Of a stretch of 64,000 nucleotides of DNA, positions 36,248 to 48,567 are shown piece after piece. The notes beneath the pieces are model-generated. The model searched no databases. It worked only from the letters and a program-made list of their open reading frames with translations, and was not told the origin of the DNA. The stretch's first letter is position 1. Every line of letters begins with the position of its first letter. The translations under genes were made by a program, and so were the position numbers. The stretch comes from Welwitschia mirabilis (Eukaryota; Gnetophyta; Gnetopsida; Welwitschiales), in contig JBOZIK010000001.1 of the NCBI GenBank assembly GCA_051453625.1, positions 135,876,560-135,940,559 of the forward strand. Reading direction: 5' to 3'.

Positions 36248-36317
<70 letters not shown>
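36248..36317. repeat. (CT)n microsatellite
   Basis: 35 perfect CT units. Perfect repeats this long mutate fast in length, so the true length may vary between individuals. Confidence 0.95.
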
Positions 36318-36320
<3 letters not shown>

Positions 36321-37977
36321 AGTTTTTCCTCAAAGAAATAAAGTTATTTGGAAAAGTTAAAATGTTAAGATAGATTTCCTATTCTTTTGAAAGGGGCTCT
36401 TATTAGAATGATAAAAAGTAATATTCCCAGTTATATTTTCTAATAAAACTTAGGTTTCTTAATAAAATACAAACTAAATTTTGCTTTTAAAGCAAAAAGA
36501 TTAGGTCATTCTATATTTGACCTTACTTATGAACTATAAGAGGGCTAAAATAATGATAGCATCTTGTTATTTATCAAAAGGAAGCAAATAATCCCTTTAT
36601 AATAAAAATAGAAGCATGAGGAAGAAGGAAGATAACCATGATGAAAATGGAAAATGATCCTTTGACAATAGGATTTAAGATTTATGTTTTTTCATTAAAA
36701 CATGGTCTACCACTAAAAAACATCCTTACAATAAATTTTTAAACTCTATTCTGAATCTATCAGTATCTATCACTTAATGATAATAGATTTCTATATGCAA
36801 ACTCAAAGTCATCATCCTAGCTATTACTGTGTAATAAATTATGATAGTTAATAATTAAGAACCTAAGAGTTATCAAATGGGGAAGATCTTATGACATTAT
36901 AAGTAATGCTAACATACTAGGTGATCCATGAGTAATAAATGGATTGTATTATTTTCTTACATGTCCATCACTAAGTAATAGAAACTTCGTATAACAGAAA
37001 TTTTATCCTTAATTTTATTTTCATTTGCTTATGAAACAAACTTTTCCCCCCTAAATAGAACATATACCACATGTGTTCTTATTGTAAGGTTATTATCAAG
37101 TGATAAGAATCTAATGTAAATATTTTTATTTAAGAGCTTAATATGGCTATACACATATGCATGTTCATAGCTATGTCCTTATCATGCATTACATACACAT
37201 AATCCTAAACAAATTTATGTTAGTAATTTTTATTGGTTACAAGACTAATTAATAGCAAAGTAGTTAATTATTAAAGGAATTTCCATGATTGACTCGAAAT
37301 ATTTTCTAAAATTTCAATTATTGATTACTCCGTAAATTAAGTAATACATAATTAGATGATTTTAAAAATTAAAATAATTGATTGATTTAACCAAATCAAA
37401 AGAAAGATAGTTGCTTCTCATCTTCCAAAGAATTTCATATTCAATCTTTTTATGTATAAAGTTTTTTCCCTTTTTTTTAATTTTCTAGGATAAAAGACTT
37501 AACACACATCTTTATTTACATAAAATGATTAAACATCATAGAGTTAAAAAAAAAAGAAGAAATAAAATATACAACTCACTAATACACCTTATTCTTTTTA
37601 TGAATTAAGCTAAATAAGAACCTATGTAGAAACATTTAAAGGACTAATTGCTTAGCTTATAATTCAAATATTATCATTTTGTTTAGCAATTTTCATCTAA
37701 TTCCTTGGGTATTATTTAGGGCTTTTCTTAAAAATTATTATGATTTATGAATATTTTATGGGATTTTATACATTCATCATTAATGAATATATCCTTGCTA
37801 AGTTACTAATTAGATGTGCCATGGCATTGCACTTAGATAAAAGAAAATACTAATGAAAACCTAGTTAGATATGCTTGCCTTTAAGAGAAATCTCTATTAG
37901 TTGTAAAATGTAAAGGAAAAATAAAATTTTTCTTGAAATATTGCTCTTTTGTTTTACTTGATCTAAGATTTTTCAAG

Positions 37978-37989
37978 TGGTGTTAAAGC
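37978..37989 (+). other. Primer-binding-site remnant (tRNA-iMet type)
   Basis: TGGTGTTAAAGC against TGGTATCAGAGC: the three differences are all transitions. TTTTTCA ends two bases before it, as an LTR would. An LTR presumably lies to the left, but I could not delimit it. Confidence 0.45.
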
Positions 37990-39420
37990 TTAGGATATGA
38001 TTTCTAAGACTCTTAAGAGCATGCATAAATTCTTGGATTTTCTTACATGTTTTTTACGTGCTTGCTTTACCTATGATTTTACTTTGATTTAGAGGTTTTC
38101 CTTAGGTGCATTATTTTTTTCTTTTCCTTGCCCTTATTTTTTTCCCTAATCACTTCTTGTATAGTTGTTTACCTTTTTGTAGTTTTTTATGTCGTGTTGA
38201 TAGGGTTGGCACATTTTTAACTACAAGGTTGATAGTAAAATTATCTACTCACTTGTGTTGCATTTGGTTACAAGTTTTTTTTTCTTTTTCTATAGTTGAT
38301 TACAATTAAAAAAAGAAAGGGTTTAACACCTTTTATGTATCACTAGTTCTATTCTAGTCCCATGTTTATGTTTGTTGTTTCCTACATTATGCTTTATTTT
38401 CTAGATTTTTAATTTATTCTAAGGTTTAAAGAGTTTTAGATAGAAACTATTTTTTTGCATGCTATGTTACCTATCTTTTTCTTTTGGAATGTGGAATTTT
38501 GTTAGGATTTTTGTCTTAAGTTTTATATACATTACAGTTCTTTACTTTGCATTGAGTTATTCCTATCAAATATTATAATTCATATTTTTAAAATTGTATA
38601 AATAGATATTCATTTGTTTTATAACTTTCTATTTTATATTTTTATTTTATAGTCGATAATAGATGCATCATTTTTAAAGTTTAAACTTAAACTTTAGATC
38701 CTAATGCTATTCTATTTTGGGATTTGATGGCCTTTTTTATGCATATAGGAATCTTTGAGGTCATATTGATGTAGAATCTATAATAGTAGCTTATAATTTT
38801 TAGCCTTTTGCATTCATGTCCCTAAAAAGACTCTAAAAACTTGTAAAACATAGAATATTCTAGTCTTCTTTATCATAGGTATTCTACCTTTTACTATAAC
38901 ACATAGAAGGCTATATAAATCTATAATTACAACCTACTACCTTAAGCCTTCCTCAAGCTTTGCATGGTTGTTCTGAATGAAGTTATCTAGATGTTGATTC
39001 TTTTCCTACAAAATAGAAAGATTGAATTCTTGAGAAATACACTTCATTTTTATAGGTTTTAGAGAGAATAAAATATTAAAAATTAGCTTACAATAATGAA
39101 AAAATAGTTTTCACACACTTTGAAGCTCTTTATGAAACAAAAAAAAAAACAATTATTATCACAAAGGAGCTATTAAGCATAGTTTTTTTTCTTTTTTTTT
39201 TTAAAATTTCTATGAAGTTAAAAAAAGAGACAAATTGTTGGATTTCATGTAAGAATAATAAGCTATTAAATGTAGTTTTATCTTTTTAATCTTCTTGCAT
39301 TTAACAATGTGTATGTTCGTGGGTGTATCTATGTTTGTGTGTGTATTATTTTTACATGTGCACACTTTCACATGTTACCTTTGTTTCCCCACTTATATGC
39401 ACATGTAAAACTACTTAAAT
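37990..39420 (+). other. T-rich noncoding stretch downstream of a primer-binding-site remnant
   Basis: The plus strand is T-rich with no protein-coding motif. If the primer-binding site at 37978 is real, this and the adjoining dispersed repeat (39420-41025) form the noncoding interior of a non-autonomous element. Confidence 0.35.
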
Positions 39421-41025
39421 TTTAGGGGCACTTTTGTGGAGCCTATATATGTATATGTGATTTATACTAAATTTATATCTCTTTTTTGTGCACATTTACT
39501 TTTAGGACATCTTTTAATTATTATTATTTTTTAGTAATTTTTAAAGTTTATAGGCATTCTTTTAGCTATTATAAGCCTAAAGCTCTTTTTTATTGCATTC
39601 AGTTAAGTTAGGATGTGAAGTAAGATTTACTTGAATTAACTTTTCTTTTTCAATTGCATATCCTTTTAATAACTTGTAACTTGCATAGATCAGTTTAAGT
39701 TTGAGATGTTTAGTAAGATCCACTTAAGATGACTATATCAAAATCAAGTTCTTTTTGTTTTCAAGTCTTGGTTTTTACACTTAATGATACCTATTAATTT
39801 TTTGATTTTATTTAAGGTTTAAAATTGTAATCTACTTAGTCCTTAAACATGTTACATTTTCATTAGAAGTAAGTCTTTACTGGTGGAAAGCAAAACGAGC
39901 CTTATGTAGACATTAATTCATGCCACCCTCTAAGCTTATTCTTTAGTCTCTAACTATCATACATATATATTTTGGGTCATATAGATGGTTGTATTTATAT
40001 TAAGTGAAAATTTCCCAAGCATCCTGAGGTTAAAATTCCCATGCATGTCTTAGTAATCAAGAGTGTATTAGGTGGAGATAGAAGGCATAGTGGTAGGACC
40101 TATTGGAATGCCATTACTAAGTTGATAGAGAGGCATAAGTGTAATAAAACTAAAATTTGCTAAGCCTATATATAAATAGGTCATCAACATTACATTTTAC
40201 TCTTCATTAAGGAGGTAATACCATTAAGGTAATAAAAATTGATTAATGACTTACACACTCCACCCAAGTGATTCACACTTCATCATTCTATTATTTTTAG
40301 AGACAAGAATTATACCCTTAGAAGGGATTTCATCACTTTCTATATTAGGAGTAAGATCTCAATTTTATAAAAATTTTTACTTAATCATCTAATGATTTAG
40401 ACCCATTCAAAATTATCTTGTTTTCCATTTATACATGTGATTGTTATTTATGCATTTTTTAGTTAGCTTTGCCATTTTATCACACTGTTAAGGATTGGAT
40501 AGATCATTTAACTTGTGGATTTGAGTAAGATTCCCTTCAAGCTAACTATATTTTTCCAATTGTAAGTTTATCATTTTTTTAACATCCTTTTGGGTCATGG
40601 TGATTTGGATAAATTTCCTAAATTATGGATGTAAGATAGATCCCCTTTATATTGACTATACCATTTTATTTTTTTCATCTTATTACTTTTTCATTTTAAT
40701 TTGATAATTTTTTTCTCATAAATAATAAATCTATTATTCAATGGTGGATGTGAACAAGATACCTTTACAAATTAAGTGTATGTCACAACATGTCATGTTT
40801 TTTTCTTTAATCTATAAGCAATGAAAATCTCAAAGGTTAGGCTCAAAATCTTACTAGACTCCTTTACATCCATATTAACAATTAAAATCATGGCCAAAAT
40901 GTAAATAACTCTTAAAAATAACTAGATATAGAAAGATTGTGATGAATTTTTTATGTCCATCATGCACATATATGATTTTAACATTAATATCTTTAAGAAA
41001 GGAAATGTTCCTCTTGAATCTCTAA
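39420..41025 (+). repeat. Dispersed ~1.6 kb repeat, copy 2
   Basis: Collinear with 24230-25930. Well-kept blocks are GAGCCTTATGTA (39899), TTCCCATGCA.GTCTTAGTAATCAAG (40040), GGCATAGTGGTAGGA (40085), CCAAGTGATTCACACTT (40264) and AAATGTTCCTCTTGA (41003). The ~55 bp motif recurs here near 39.70, 40.49, 40.61 and 40.74 kb. Confidence 0.7.
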
Positions 41026-41319
41026 AGGAGGAGCATGCTTAGAATCTCTTTGTACTAAGTTGATAAAAATAATGAAAAAATATATATATTTGTAGCATAA
41101 GAAATTGGTATATTATAATAAGAATAACTATATTAATTTCATCACATTTTGGAATACATTCTATTTAAAAAAATGATTTAAACTTATTAGTTTCATAACA
41201 TGTACTAACAACTTACATTATGAGAAAGGGAAGATGTAATAACTAATTTCATAATAAACTAATGTTAAGAAAGGATTACTAAAATTAATCCAAAGAACTA
41301 AGTTTGTATACATTACATC

Positions 41320-41726
41320 TATAATGTTCCAAAATCACTTTTAATTAAGTGATTATTATTAAAAATTAAAATGTAGTTAAGAATAACACTTGTTATAATA
41401 AGAGGGTGTTACCCTTAAATTGTAACATTGTATACCTTCATTTTGGTTTTTAAGCATATGGCATTAGGTCAAGATGGATAGAATAAGTGGATGTAACCAT
41501 TAAAAGCCTTGTCAGTTCCTAAGGATCTCAGAAGGGGGAATAAGATCATAGTCTATATCTAGTTTAAGGCTAGAATAAGGCATAGAAGACAAACTATTAC
41601 TATTTTAATAAAGATATACTTTATTTTTTTCAAATTGATGTGTTAGTAAATTATTTATTTTTTAATTTATAATATTCCTTATTAAATATGAAGTTTAATC
41701 TCAATTCAATAATTTTGAACACCATA
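41320..41726 (+). repeat. 5' LTR of non-autonomous element
   Basis: It aligns over its full length with 45110-45534. Strong blocks are AAAATCACTTTTAATTAAGT, AATAAGGCATAGAAGACAAA and ATTTTAATAAAGATATACTT. Identity by eye is roughly 75-80%. Confidence 0.88.
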
Positions 41727-41728
41727 AT

Positions 41729-41741
41729 TAGTATTATAGCC
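41729..41741 (+). other. Primer-binding-site remnant (tRNA-iMet type)
   Basis: TAGTATTATAGCC against TGGTATCAGAGCC matches 10 of 13, with two of the three changes transitions. It lies two bases after the LTR. Confidence 0.6.
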
Positions 41742-42379
41742 ATAAAGATAGTAAACTACTATCATTTAAAGATTGAAATAGTAAAAAATATGAAACATAG
41801 ATTTCGTAACCAACATCTTATTTTTATTAAGATCAAAGGTCATAGTACCAAAATTCAAAAGATAGAAAAAATGAATACATTGGAGTAAGGAAGGAACTCA
41901 AAGAAATATAGATGAATCATGTTCATGTTAGACATATTTACAAAAATATGCAAGTTTTTTAGTTGCTCTACATAGACTAGATGGAAACTAGTATAGTAAC
42001 AAGGACAGTGAAAAACGTAAAACAAAAAGGTATAGAATTAAAAAGAGCTAGAAATTAAGTTCATAAAAGGAATTTATAATCAAATAGTGGTAAAAATACC
42101 TAAAAATTAGGGTATGCTAACAAAGATGACCAATTTTGAGCATTTTATATATAAACTTTAAAGAAAAATCTGGATTAAAGCAAGTTTCACTTCATTTACC
42201 TACTTTTGAGCTCTTTGTAAGATTTCTAAAATGGATTCATAATAAGTATTTTGATTATGTATGTAAAAGTTGTGGTTAAAATAGTAAAGGTATATCTTTA
42301 TTAGTCTAAGTTAATAACAGTTAACATTAGTCTAGTAGACCCATCTAACAATGATGTAGAAATTGGAAAATAAGTCTAA

Positions 42380-43770
42380 CATCATACTTAGTCCATACGT
42401 CTAACGTCATATTTGAACCACTCCACTTATGACATCATAGTCACCATAAAGAACTCAATGTCATGCTTGAAGAACCTCATCCTCACATCATAGTTAGCCC
42501 AAAAAGCCTGATGTTATACTTGAAGGGTCCAAGCTCCACCATGATAGTTATTCTAGACAACTTAACATCACACTTGAAGGGCTTCATCTTTGACATCACA
42601 GCTATCCTAGAAAGCATGATATCATACTTTAAGAACTCTAACTCTAATATCACTGTGGCTTTAAAAAACTTAATGTCATACTTGAAGGACCCCACCTTTA
42701 TTGTCATAATTATCTTAAAGGTCTTACATTGCACTTGATTAACTAAAGTTCAATGTCACATTTGATCCCCCATAGGTTTGATATTACACTTAATCAATCA
42801 AAGCACAACATCATACTTGATTCCCTAAGGTCTTACGTCATATTTAACCAACTTAAGTCTGATGTCGCATTTGACTCTGTAGAGGTCTAATGTCATACTT
42901 GGTTAACCAAAGCTTAATATCATAATTAACCCTTTAATGTTATACTTAGTTAACTAAAACTTAATGTCATACTTTAATCCCCTTGATGCTTGATGTCGTA
43001 CCTGGTTAAGAATTTTATATCACACTTAACCCCCCAAAAGCTTAATGTTATACTTTGTAACTAGAGTTCAATGTCGCACTTGATCCCCCTGAGGCTTGAC
43101 ATTGCACTTGGCTAATCAAAGTCTAATGTTATACTTTATCATAAAATTCTAACATCATAGTTGAAATCTGATGTCATATTTCACCTACAGAGGCCTAATA
43201 TCACATTTGGTTGACTAGATCCCCATGTCACACTTGGTTCTCCTAAAATCTAATGTCATACTTAGCCAACTAAAGTATATAATTACACTTATTCACAAAA
43301 GTCTAATATCATAATTGAAGTCTAATTTATAGTTCACGTCTGACATTGTTATTAGATTTCGATGTCACACTTAAACCAAAAAATTCTGACATTACACTTA
43401 GCTAATTAAAGTTTGACATTACACTTGGCTATAGAAATCTAACATCATAGTTGCAGTTTGATGTTGTACTTAGCAATGGAGGCTGAACATCACACTTAAT
43501 TAACTAAACTCCAATATTACACTTGGACATAGAATTCTCATGTCATAGTCATAGTTCAATGTCATTTTGACCTAGTATGCCTCACATCACACTTGGTTAA
43601 CCAAAGTTTGATGTCACACTTGGTCATGGAAGTCTCATGTTATAGGTGAAGTCTGGTATTACACTTAATAAATAAAAGCTGACACCACACTTGCTTATTT
43701 TCTAGGCTTGACATTGCACTTTCTTATCCATAAGCATGATGTCACATTTGCTTGCCCATAATTCTGACAT
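42380..43770 (+). repeat. Degenerate minisatellite, ~45 copies of an ATGTCACACTTGG core
   Basis: I count about 45 recognisable cores of the form (A)TGTCA(T/C)ACTTGG or close variants. Intervals are irregular, about 25-40 bp in most of the array. In the best-ordered part, a 54 bp higher-order unit repeats six times (cores at 42461, 42514, 42568, 42622, 42676 and 42729). Several units extend into the palindrome TTGGTTAACCAA (42899-42910, 43593-43604). The array lies wholly inside the LTR element. Variation between copies is mainly C/T and G/A. Confidence 0.85.
42463..42738 (+). other. Open frame of 18-residue repeats, doubtful coding
   Basis: The 54 bp unit is 18 codons, so one frame stays open for 91 codons and repeats a pattern near (I/A)L(D/E/K)(N/S)L(T/M)S(H/Y)LK. 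The opposite strand is open over the same stretch (42483-42734). Openness on both strands of a periodic sequence is expected without coding, and no start context or domain supports a gene. Kept for its periodicity only. Confidence 0.3.
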
Positions 43771-45097
43771 GAAAATTGTCCATTATTTTGATAGTTAGAT
43801 TAGTTATGATAATTATGTAATTTTTCAACTAATCCTAATAATTACTAAACATTAATCAACCATGAAGATAGTTGCAAAAAAACCTTTGGAAAGAAAACCT
43901 ATTTAAAAACTAATTAAACTCATAAAAAGGGGGATGGAAAACAGGAGACATAATAATACATTTAAGAGTTATGAAGTAGAAAGCAAATTTTCAAATTAAT
44001 ACTATTGAAAAGCAACTAAATGAGATTAACTCACAAAAATAGAAACTCTTCAATAAAATGGACTTACTTCTTTCATGATTGAAACAATTAAGTCATTCAA
44101 TGACATAGGATTGGTAGGCACCACTAGATAACTTTATCTTAAAAGTTTATAAATTAGGATCCTAAATAAAAAATCTAATATTTAGGTATTTCTATGTAAC
44201 CAAGCAAATGCCTAATAGTAGAAGAAAAAGAGAGCAATAAAATTTCAAAAATAATCCAATTGTAAATCTATAAGGACAAGGCAGGAATCAGCAAGGAAGC
44301 TGTGTTATGACTTTAATAAGTAGAAAATACTTCACCCTCTATAATACACCACCAAACAAGTGATGCATATATGCTGTCATCTTTCTCATAATAAATGCAC
44401 AAGAATGATGGATTTGATACTACTGAAAATTTCATCACAAAATCACATGAAATATTTTTGTGAAAGAATTTTAAAAAAAATCATTTATAATGACTTAACT
44501 AAAGATTAAATGGTTGAGTTTCAATGCTTATGCATAGGAAAATTTCCACTAGATGAAAATTTATCAAAATTCTAATGCATAATGAAGTATTAGAAAAATT
44601 CCTTAAAGAAGCAGCTCATCAATAGTTTTATTGACACCCTCCCCCCAAAAATCTAAAGCATTCTATATACCTTAGCAATCAAATAAATTAAAGGATGATA
44701 AAAAGAAGATGAAATACTATCTTGAAGTACAAGATAATAGATGAATATATAACTATCCTAGTCAAGAAAGCACTTTAATGCCTACTAGAAATCAACCTCT
44801 ACATGATAGATTCCAAGGCATTATCATCTGTTATAAATGTTAAAAAAAAGAATACACCATTCAAAACTATCCTTTCAAGAATCAAAGTATTACTTCTTCC
44901 ACATGAAATTAACCTAAAGGATAGCAATACCATGTACCATTTACAAAACACCTGTATACTACAATACACATAAAGGATGTAGGAAAAATTAGTTCATTCA
45001 TTGAGGAGTTAATGCTTGAGACTGAAGATGAATAACTAGGAATGTAGGTATAAACAATTATTAAGAAATCAACACACAAGGACAAGATAGAAAATTA

Positions 45098-45109
45098 AGT
45101 GAAAGGGAA
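45098..45109 (+). other. Polypurine tract of non-autonomous element
   Basis: AAGTGAAAGGGAA lies immediately before the TG of the right LTR. Confidence 0.6.
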
Positions 45110-45534
45110 TGTAATGTTTTAAAATCACTTTTAATTAAGTAATTATTATTAAATATAATTAAGATATAGTTAAGGATAACTTCTATTGTAATGAAATAAT
45201 GCAACCATTATATTATAACATTGTATCATTTCTTCTTGCTTCTTAAGCCTATGGCGTTCGATGGGGTTTGATAGACAGGGTGGACGTAATAGATGACAAT
45301 CTTGAATAATCCCTAAGAGTCCCATGAGAGGGCTTAGATTGTAGTATACTTATTTATCTCTGAGCACTAGTCTAAGACTAAAATAAGGCATAGAAGACAA
45401 ACTACTACTATTTTAATAAAGATATACTTTACTTCTATCAAATTAATATGTTATCAAATTATTTATTCTTTAATTTCTAATATCCTTTATTGAATGTAAA
45501 TTTTAATCTTAATTTGATAATTTAGAACATTACA
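45110..45534 (+). repeat. 3' LTR of non-autonomous element
   Basis: Begins TGTAATGTTTTAAAATCAC and ends GAACATTACA. It is the better preserved of the pair at both ends. Confidence 0.88.
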
Positions 45535-45599
45535 ATGTCAACTTGATTGGATTTTGTTTAGAGGGTCTATATTTATGTAGCTATAGTATATTTATACAT

Positions 45600-46010
45600 G
45601 GTAGTAAAAAACTACTACAAAAGATTTTTAACACACTTAGTAAGGATCTTATTATTAATAAAGCATAGTTCAACTTTATCGATACTTCCTCTTCTAAATC
45701 CATGATCAAAATATCATATTTGTTACTTCTAAATAAGAATTATTTGAGCAAATATTCTTCTAATATTAAACATAGAAAGTAAAGTTCTCAAAAGTAGCAA
45801 TCAACTCCATCTCATTAGTACCATTAGTCTCAACCCAAGAAGAAATCATATCAAAATAATGCTACTTCATAAAAGAACACATATGAATGTTCATATTACA
45901 AAAGACAAGGCATTTTTAGTAAACCATGGAATAGATGTCAAAAATTAAATTTTTCCTTAAAAAATAATTTTTCAATAGTGTTAACAGATTCTTGTTAGAA
46001 TAACTAGAAT
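45600..46010 (+). pseudogene. gag: Third Copia gag relic
   Basis: LSKDLIINKA*FNFIDTSSSKSM (45635-45704) aligns with LNRDLITTEA*FNFIGSSSYDAA in the second Copia relic (near 26398-26460), including a stop at the same Gln position. A Gln/Ser-rich linker follows, then YECSYYKRQGIFSK (near 45885), a zinc-knuckle start whose second Cys and His are Tyr and Ile. Nothing of protease or pol follows. It lies directly after the non-autonomous element, which may have inserted near or into this gag. Confidence 0.6.
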
Positions 46011-46019
46011 CTTATGTTT

Positions 46020-47182
46020 GATCATAAACATTAGTAGAGTTGAAATAATTTCTATAAGAAGGTTGTTGATTAAGGAATAGTTATGTTACTATGTAATGTT
46101 TCATGACTTAATGATATACTCACTTTATTTTCTTAATAATAATTATGATATACTAGAAATCATTTAATCTCATCATAGTAATAGATATTATTTACATTTA
46201 ACTTTCATAAATACTCAATCTAGATAACTTAGGAATGTTGTAATCTAGCTTCTTATTAGAACTTGCAAGTCCCATAGTAAATGATTAATTTATAAAATTA
46301 AAGAAGAACTATAAAAATCAATATATAAATAGTGATATAAAGAAATGGGAATAAAACAAGTTGTGATTAAATGCAATAATGAATACGAAGGGTATGGCAA
46401 GGAGATAATGAATTTCCCAATATTCATATGTTATGATTATATGATTAATGATCACAATGTCATAAAGATGAACTTGATAATACATGATATTAATATCATC
46501 ATACACTCTTCTACTCTTTTAATGTAGACTAAGTTGGTTCTTGAGTTACTAATTTTATATCAATAACCAAAGATGAGAAATATCCATGTTGATCTAGAGC
46601 ATAATAGAATAATTGGATCATTCCCTTCTCACATGTACCCTTGGGACCTTATGACATTTGAGTGTACCAAAGTTTTATTAGTAAGCTAAGATAATTAATT
46701 TAAGTAATTATTAAGTTTCTAAACAAAACATGAAACAACACATTTCATTTCACATCCAAAATATGAAACCCTTTCTTCTTGATGAAATACTATATAGGAT
46801 AAAAATAATTCATTTTCAAATAATTAAAGAAGAAACACATCTAAAGTTAGATGAAGTATGATAAAACACATCTAAAGTTAGATGAAGTATGATAAAAATA
46901 ATTCATTTTTAAATAATAGCTTTTTTTTAGTTATTACTACCTAAAATATCATTTATGATAATGTTTTATGTTACTAATCATTTATTTACTTTTGTAACAT
47001 TTAGATTATATAAAAGTTTTGTCCCTTTAATTCTTATTTTTGATATTTTTTTCGTAATTTAATCATAACTTATAAATTAGTGCATATCTAATCTAACTCC
47101 CAATAAGGTATTAAAGGATACCTACCATTAAATTTGAATATAGTATTATAATGCTTCCACATTAATCTCTGAGAAGCATTCA
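46020..47182. other. AT-rich stretch, no gene
   Basis: No recognisable coding or structural element apart from a short tandem duplication at 46833-46894. Two antiparallel short open frames near 46.32-46.53 kb lack any domain. Confidence 0.45.
46833..46894. repeat. 31 bp tandem duplication
   Basis: AAACACATCTAAAGTTAGAT plus GAAGTATGATA is repeated head to tail (46833 and 46864) without change. Confidence 0.9.
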
Positions 47183-48567
47183 TGTTTTACAGTCAATTAG
47201 ATTTAACTAAGTTTATACTCAATATTATTCTTCCAGAATCATATGAATGTAGTAGCTTTACAAAAGAAACACAATTAATTTAACTTGAAATGAAAAGAAA
47301 ACCAAAAACAAAAACCAAAAGCTTAAGAATTTGTTGATCTTTACTTAATAAGATAAGGAAATAGAAGTGCTCCAAAGGTCTAACTAATTCATCTAATGCT
47401 CCATCTTTACTCCAATTATCCCTTGTATTTATGAAACACAACCAACATCATTAAGTCATTAGGACTTAAGCATGAAGGAATAATCTCATACATCACATGA
47501 GTATTAGTGAGTTACCTAGTTCCTCTAATCCTTCATAGCCCTTCACAAACATGAAAAGTATTAGTAAATGTGTAGAAGATCCATCAAACAATAACAACTA
47601 CAATATCTTAGAAGTAATATCAAATAATTTACCTGGTAATAAAATAACTTGATAATAAAGTAGATTCATCTAAATTACTAATTCCAAACTAATTTGCATT
47701 AATAAGAAAATAATGAAATCTACTTAAGAACTAGTCTTATCTAAAGAGTGCTAATACCAAATTAATTTCACATTAATAATTAAAGGATAACAAACTAATT
47801 CTTATAATGCAAATTTAAAAATATACATGACATCAAAAGAGAGGTAAATATGAAGGTTTTCTCAACTAGTATTGGAACAATCTGCTCCTAAGAAAGATGA
47901 GTAGAACATCATGAAATCCTAGATATCTAAAACTTTCCCCATGCTATCCAATCAAAATATCCATTTAAATGAAGGCTTGAGGCACTCTTATAGATGAGGA
48001 AAGACTTGAAGAGCTTTTTCATGATGTTTTAAGGAAGGTTACTTGAGCGTGAGTACATAAGGAGGAATTTTAGCATGTAGCGACAAAGAAGGATTCTTCA
48101 TCTTCTAATGTAAGGAAGATGATGACATGTCCTCTAATTTCTGATGATGCTATCAATAGATGCCATATCATGTGTCTTCCATGTGGTCATCCTTGTTGTT
48201 ATCACATGTTTCTATGATGTGTTATTTCACACCTTTATCATGTGTTATNNNNNNNNNNNNNNNNNNNNNNNNNNNNNNNNNNNNNNNNNNNNNNNNNNNN
48301 NNNNNNNNNNNNNNNNNNNNNNNNNNNNNNNNNNNNNNNNNNNNNNNNNNNNNNNNNNNNNNNNNNNNNNNNNNNNNNNNNAACATGAACATTAGTATTG
48401 TTTATTGGAATTCCTTCTAGATTTGCAATGTTCTTCAAAAGCTAGTTATAAACTTTATAATGTTAGGTAAAGCTCATATTTTCATGAAAACATGATAAAA
48501 AGGGTAAAAGTCATCATCGTATAATAAATCAATGAATTAAATGTCTTTTCCTATGAAAATTTAATCA
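47183..48567 (-). repeat. 3' LTR of minus-strand Gypsy-type element
   Basis: It aligns with 54051-55462 through blocks such as ATGTAGTAG.TTTACAAA.(G)AAA, AGCTTAAGAAT.TGTT, CTTCATAGCCCTTC and CTTCCACGTAGTCATCCTT-like text. It contains the gap 48249-48381. Ends were placed where similarity stops. Confidence 0.82.
48249..48381. other. Assembly gap (133 N)
   Basis: A run of N inside the left LTR. The right LTR suggests what kind of sequence is missing. Confidence 0.98.

Larger units (their letters stand above)
34400..37970. other. AT-rich stretch with microsatellites, no gene
   Basis: No coding motif was seen on either strand. Part of the left side may be the 5' LTR of the minus-strand Gypsy fragment, but no partner was found. 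Two long microsatellites and an 18-base A run (35724-35741) are embedded. Confidence 0.45.
41320..45534 (+). mobile_element. Non-autonomous LTR retrotransposon with internal minisatellite
   Basis: Direct repeats 41320-41726 and 45110-45534 (~407 and ~425 bp) begin T(G/A)TAATGTT and end GAACA...(C/T)A. A primer-binding-site remnant follows the left LTR (41729-41741), and a purine tract precedes the right one (45098-45109). Flanks ACATC (41315-41319) and ATGTC (45535-45539) could be a decayed 5 bp target-site duplication, with two transitions. The 3.4 kb interior shows no gag, protease, RT or integrase. Instead, it carries a ~1.4 kb degenerate tandem array. It must have used proteins of another element to move. 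Confidence 0.85.

Noticed and set aside
42380-43770. Repeat array as a CRISPR array
   Set aside because: Units are degenerate, irregularly spaced and without unique spacers of constant length, inside a plant LTR element.
48144-48438. Three frames crossing the 48.25 kb gap
   Set aside because: Mostly N, inside an LTR.
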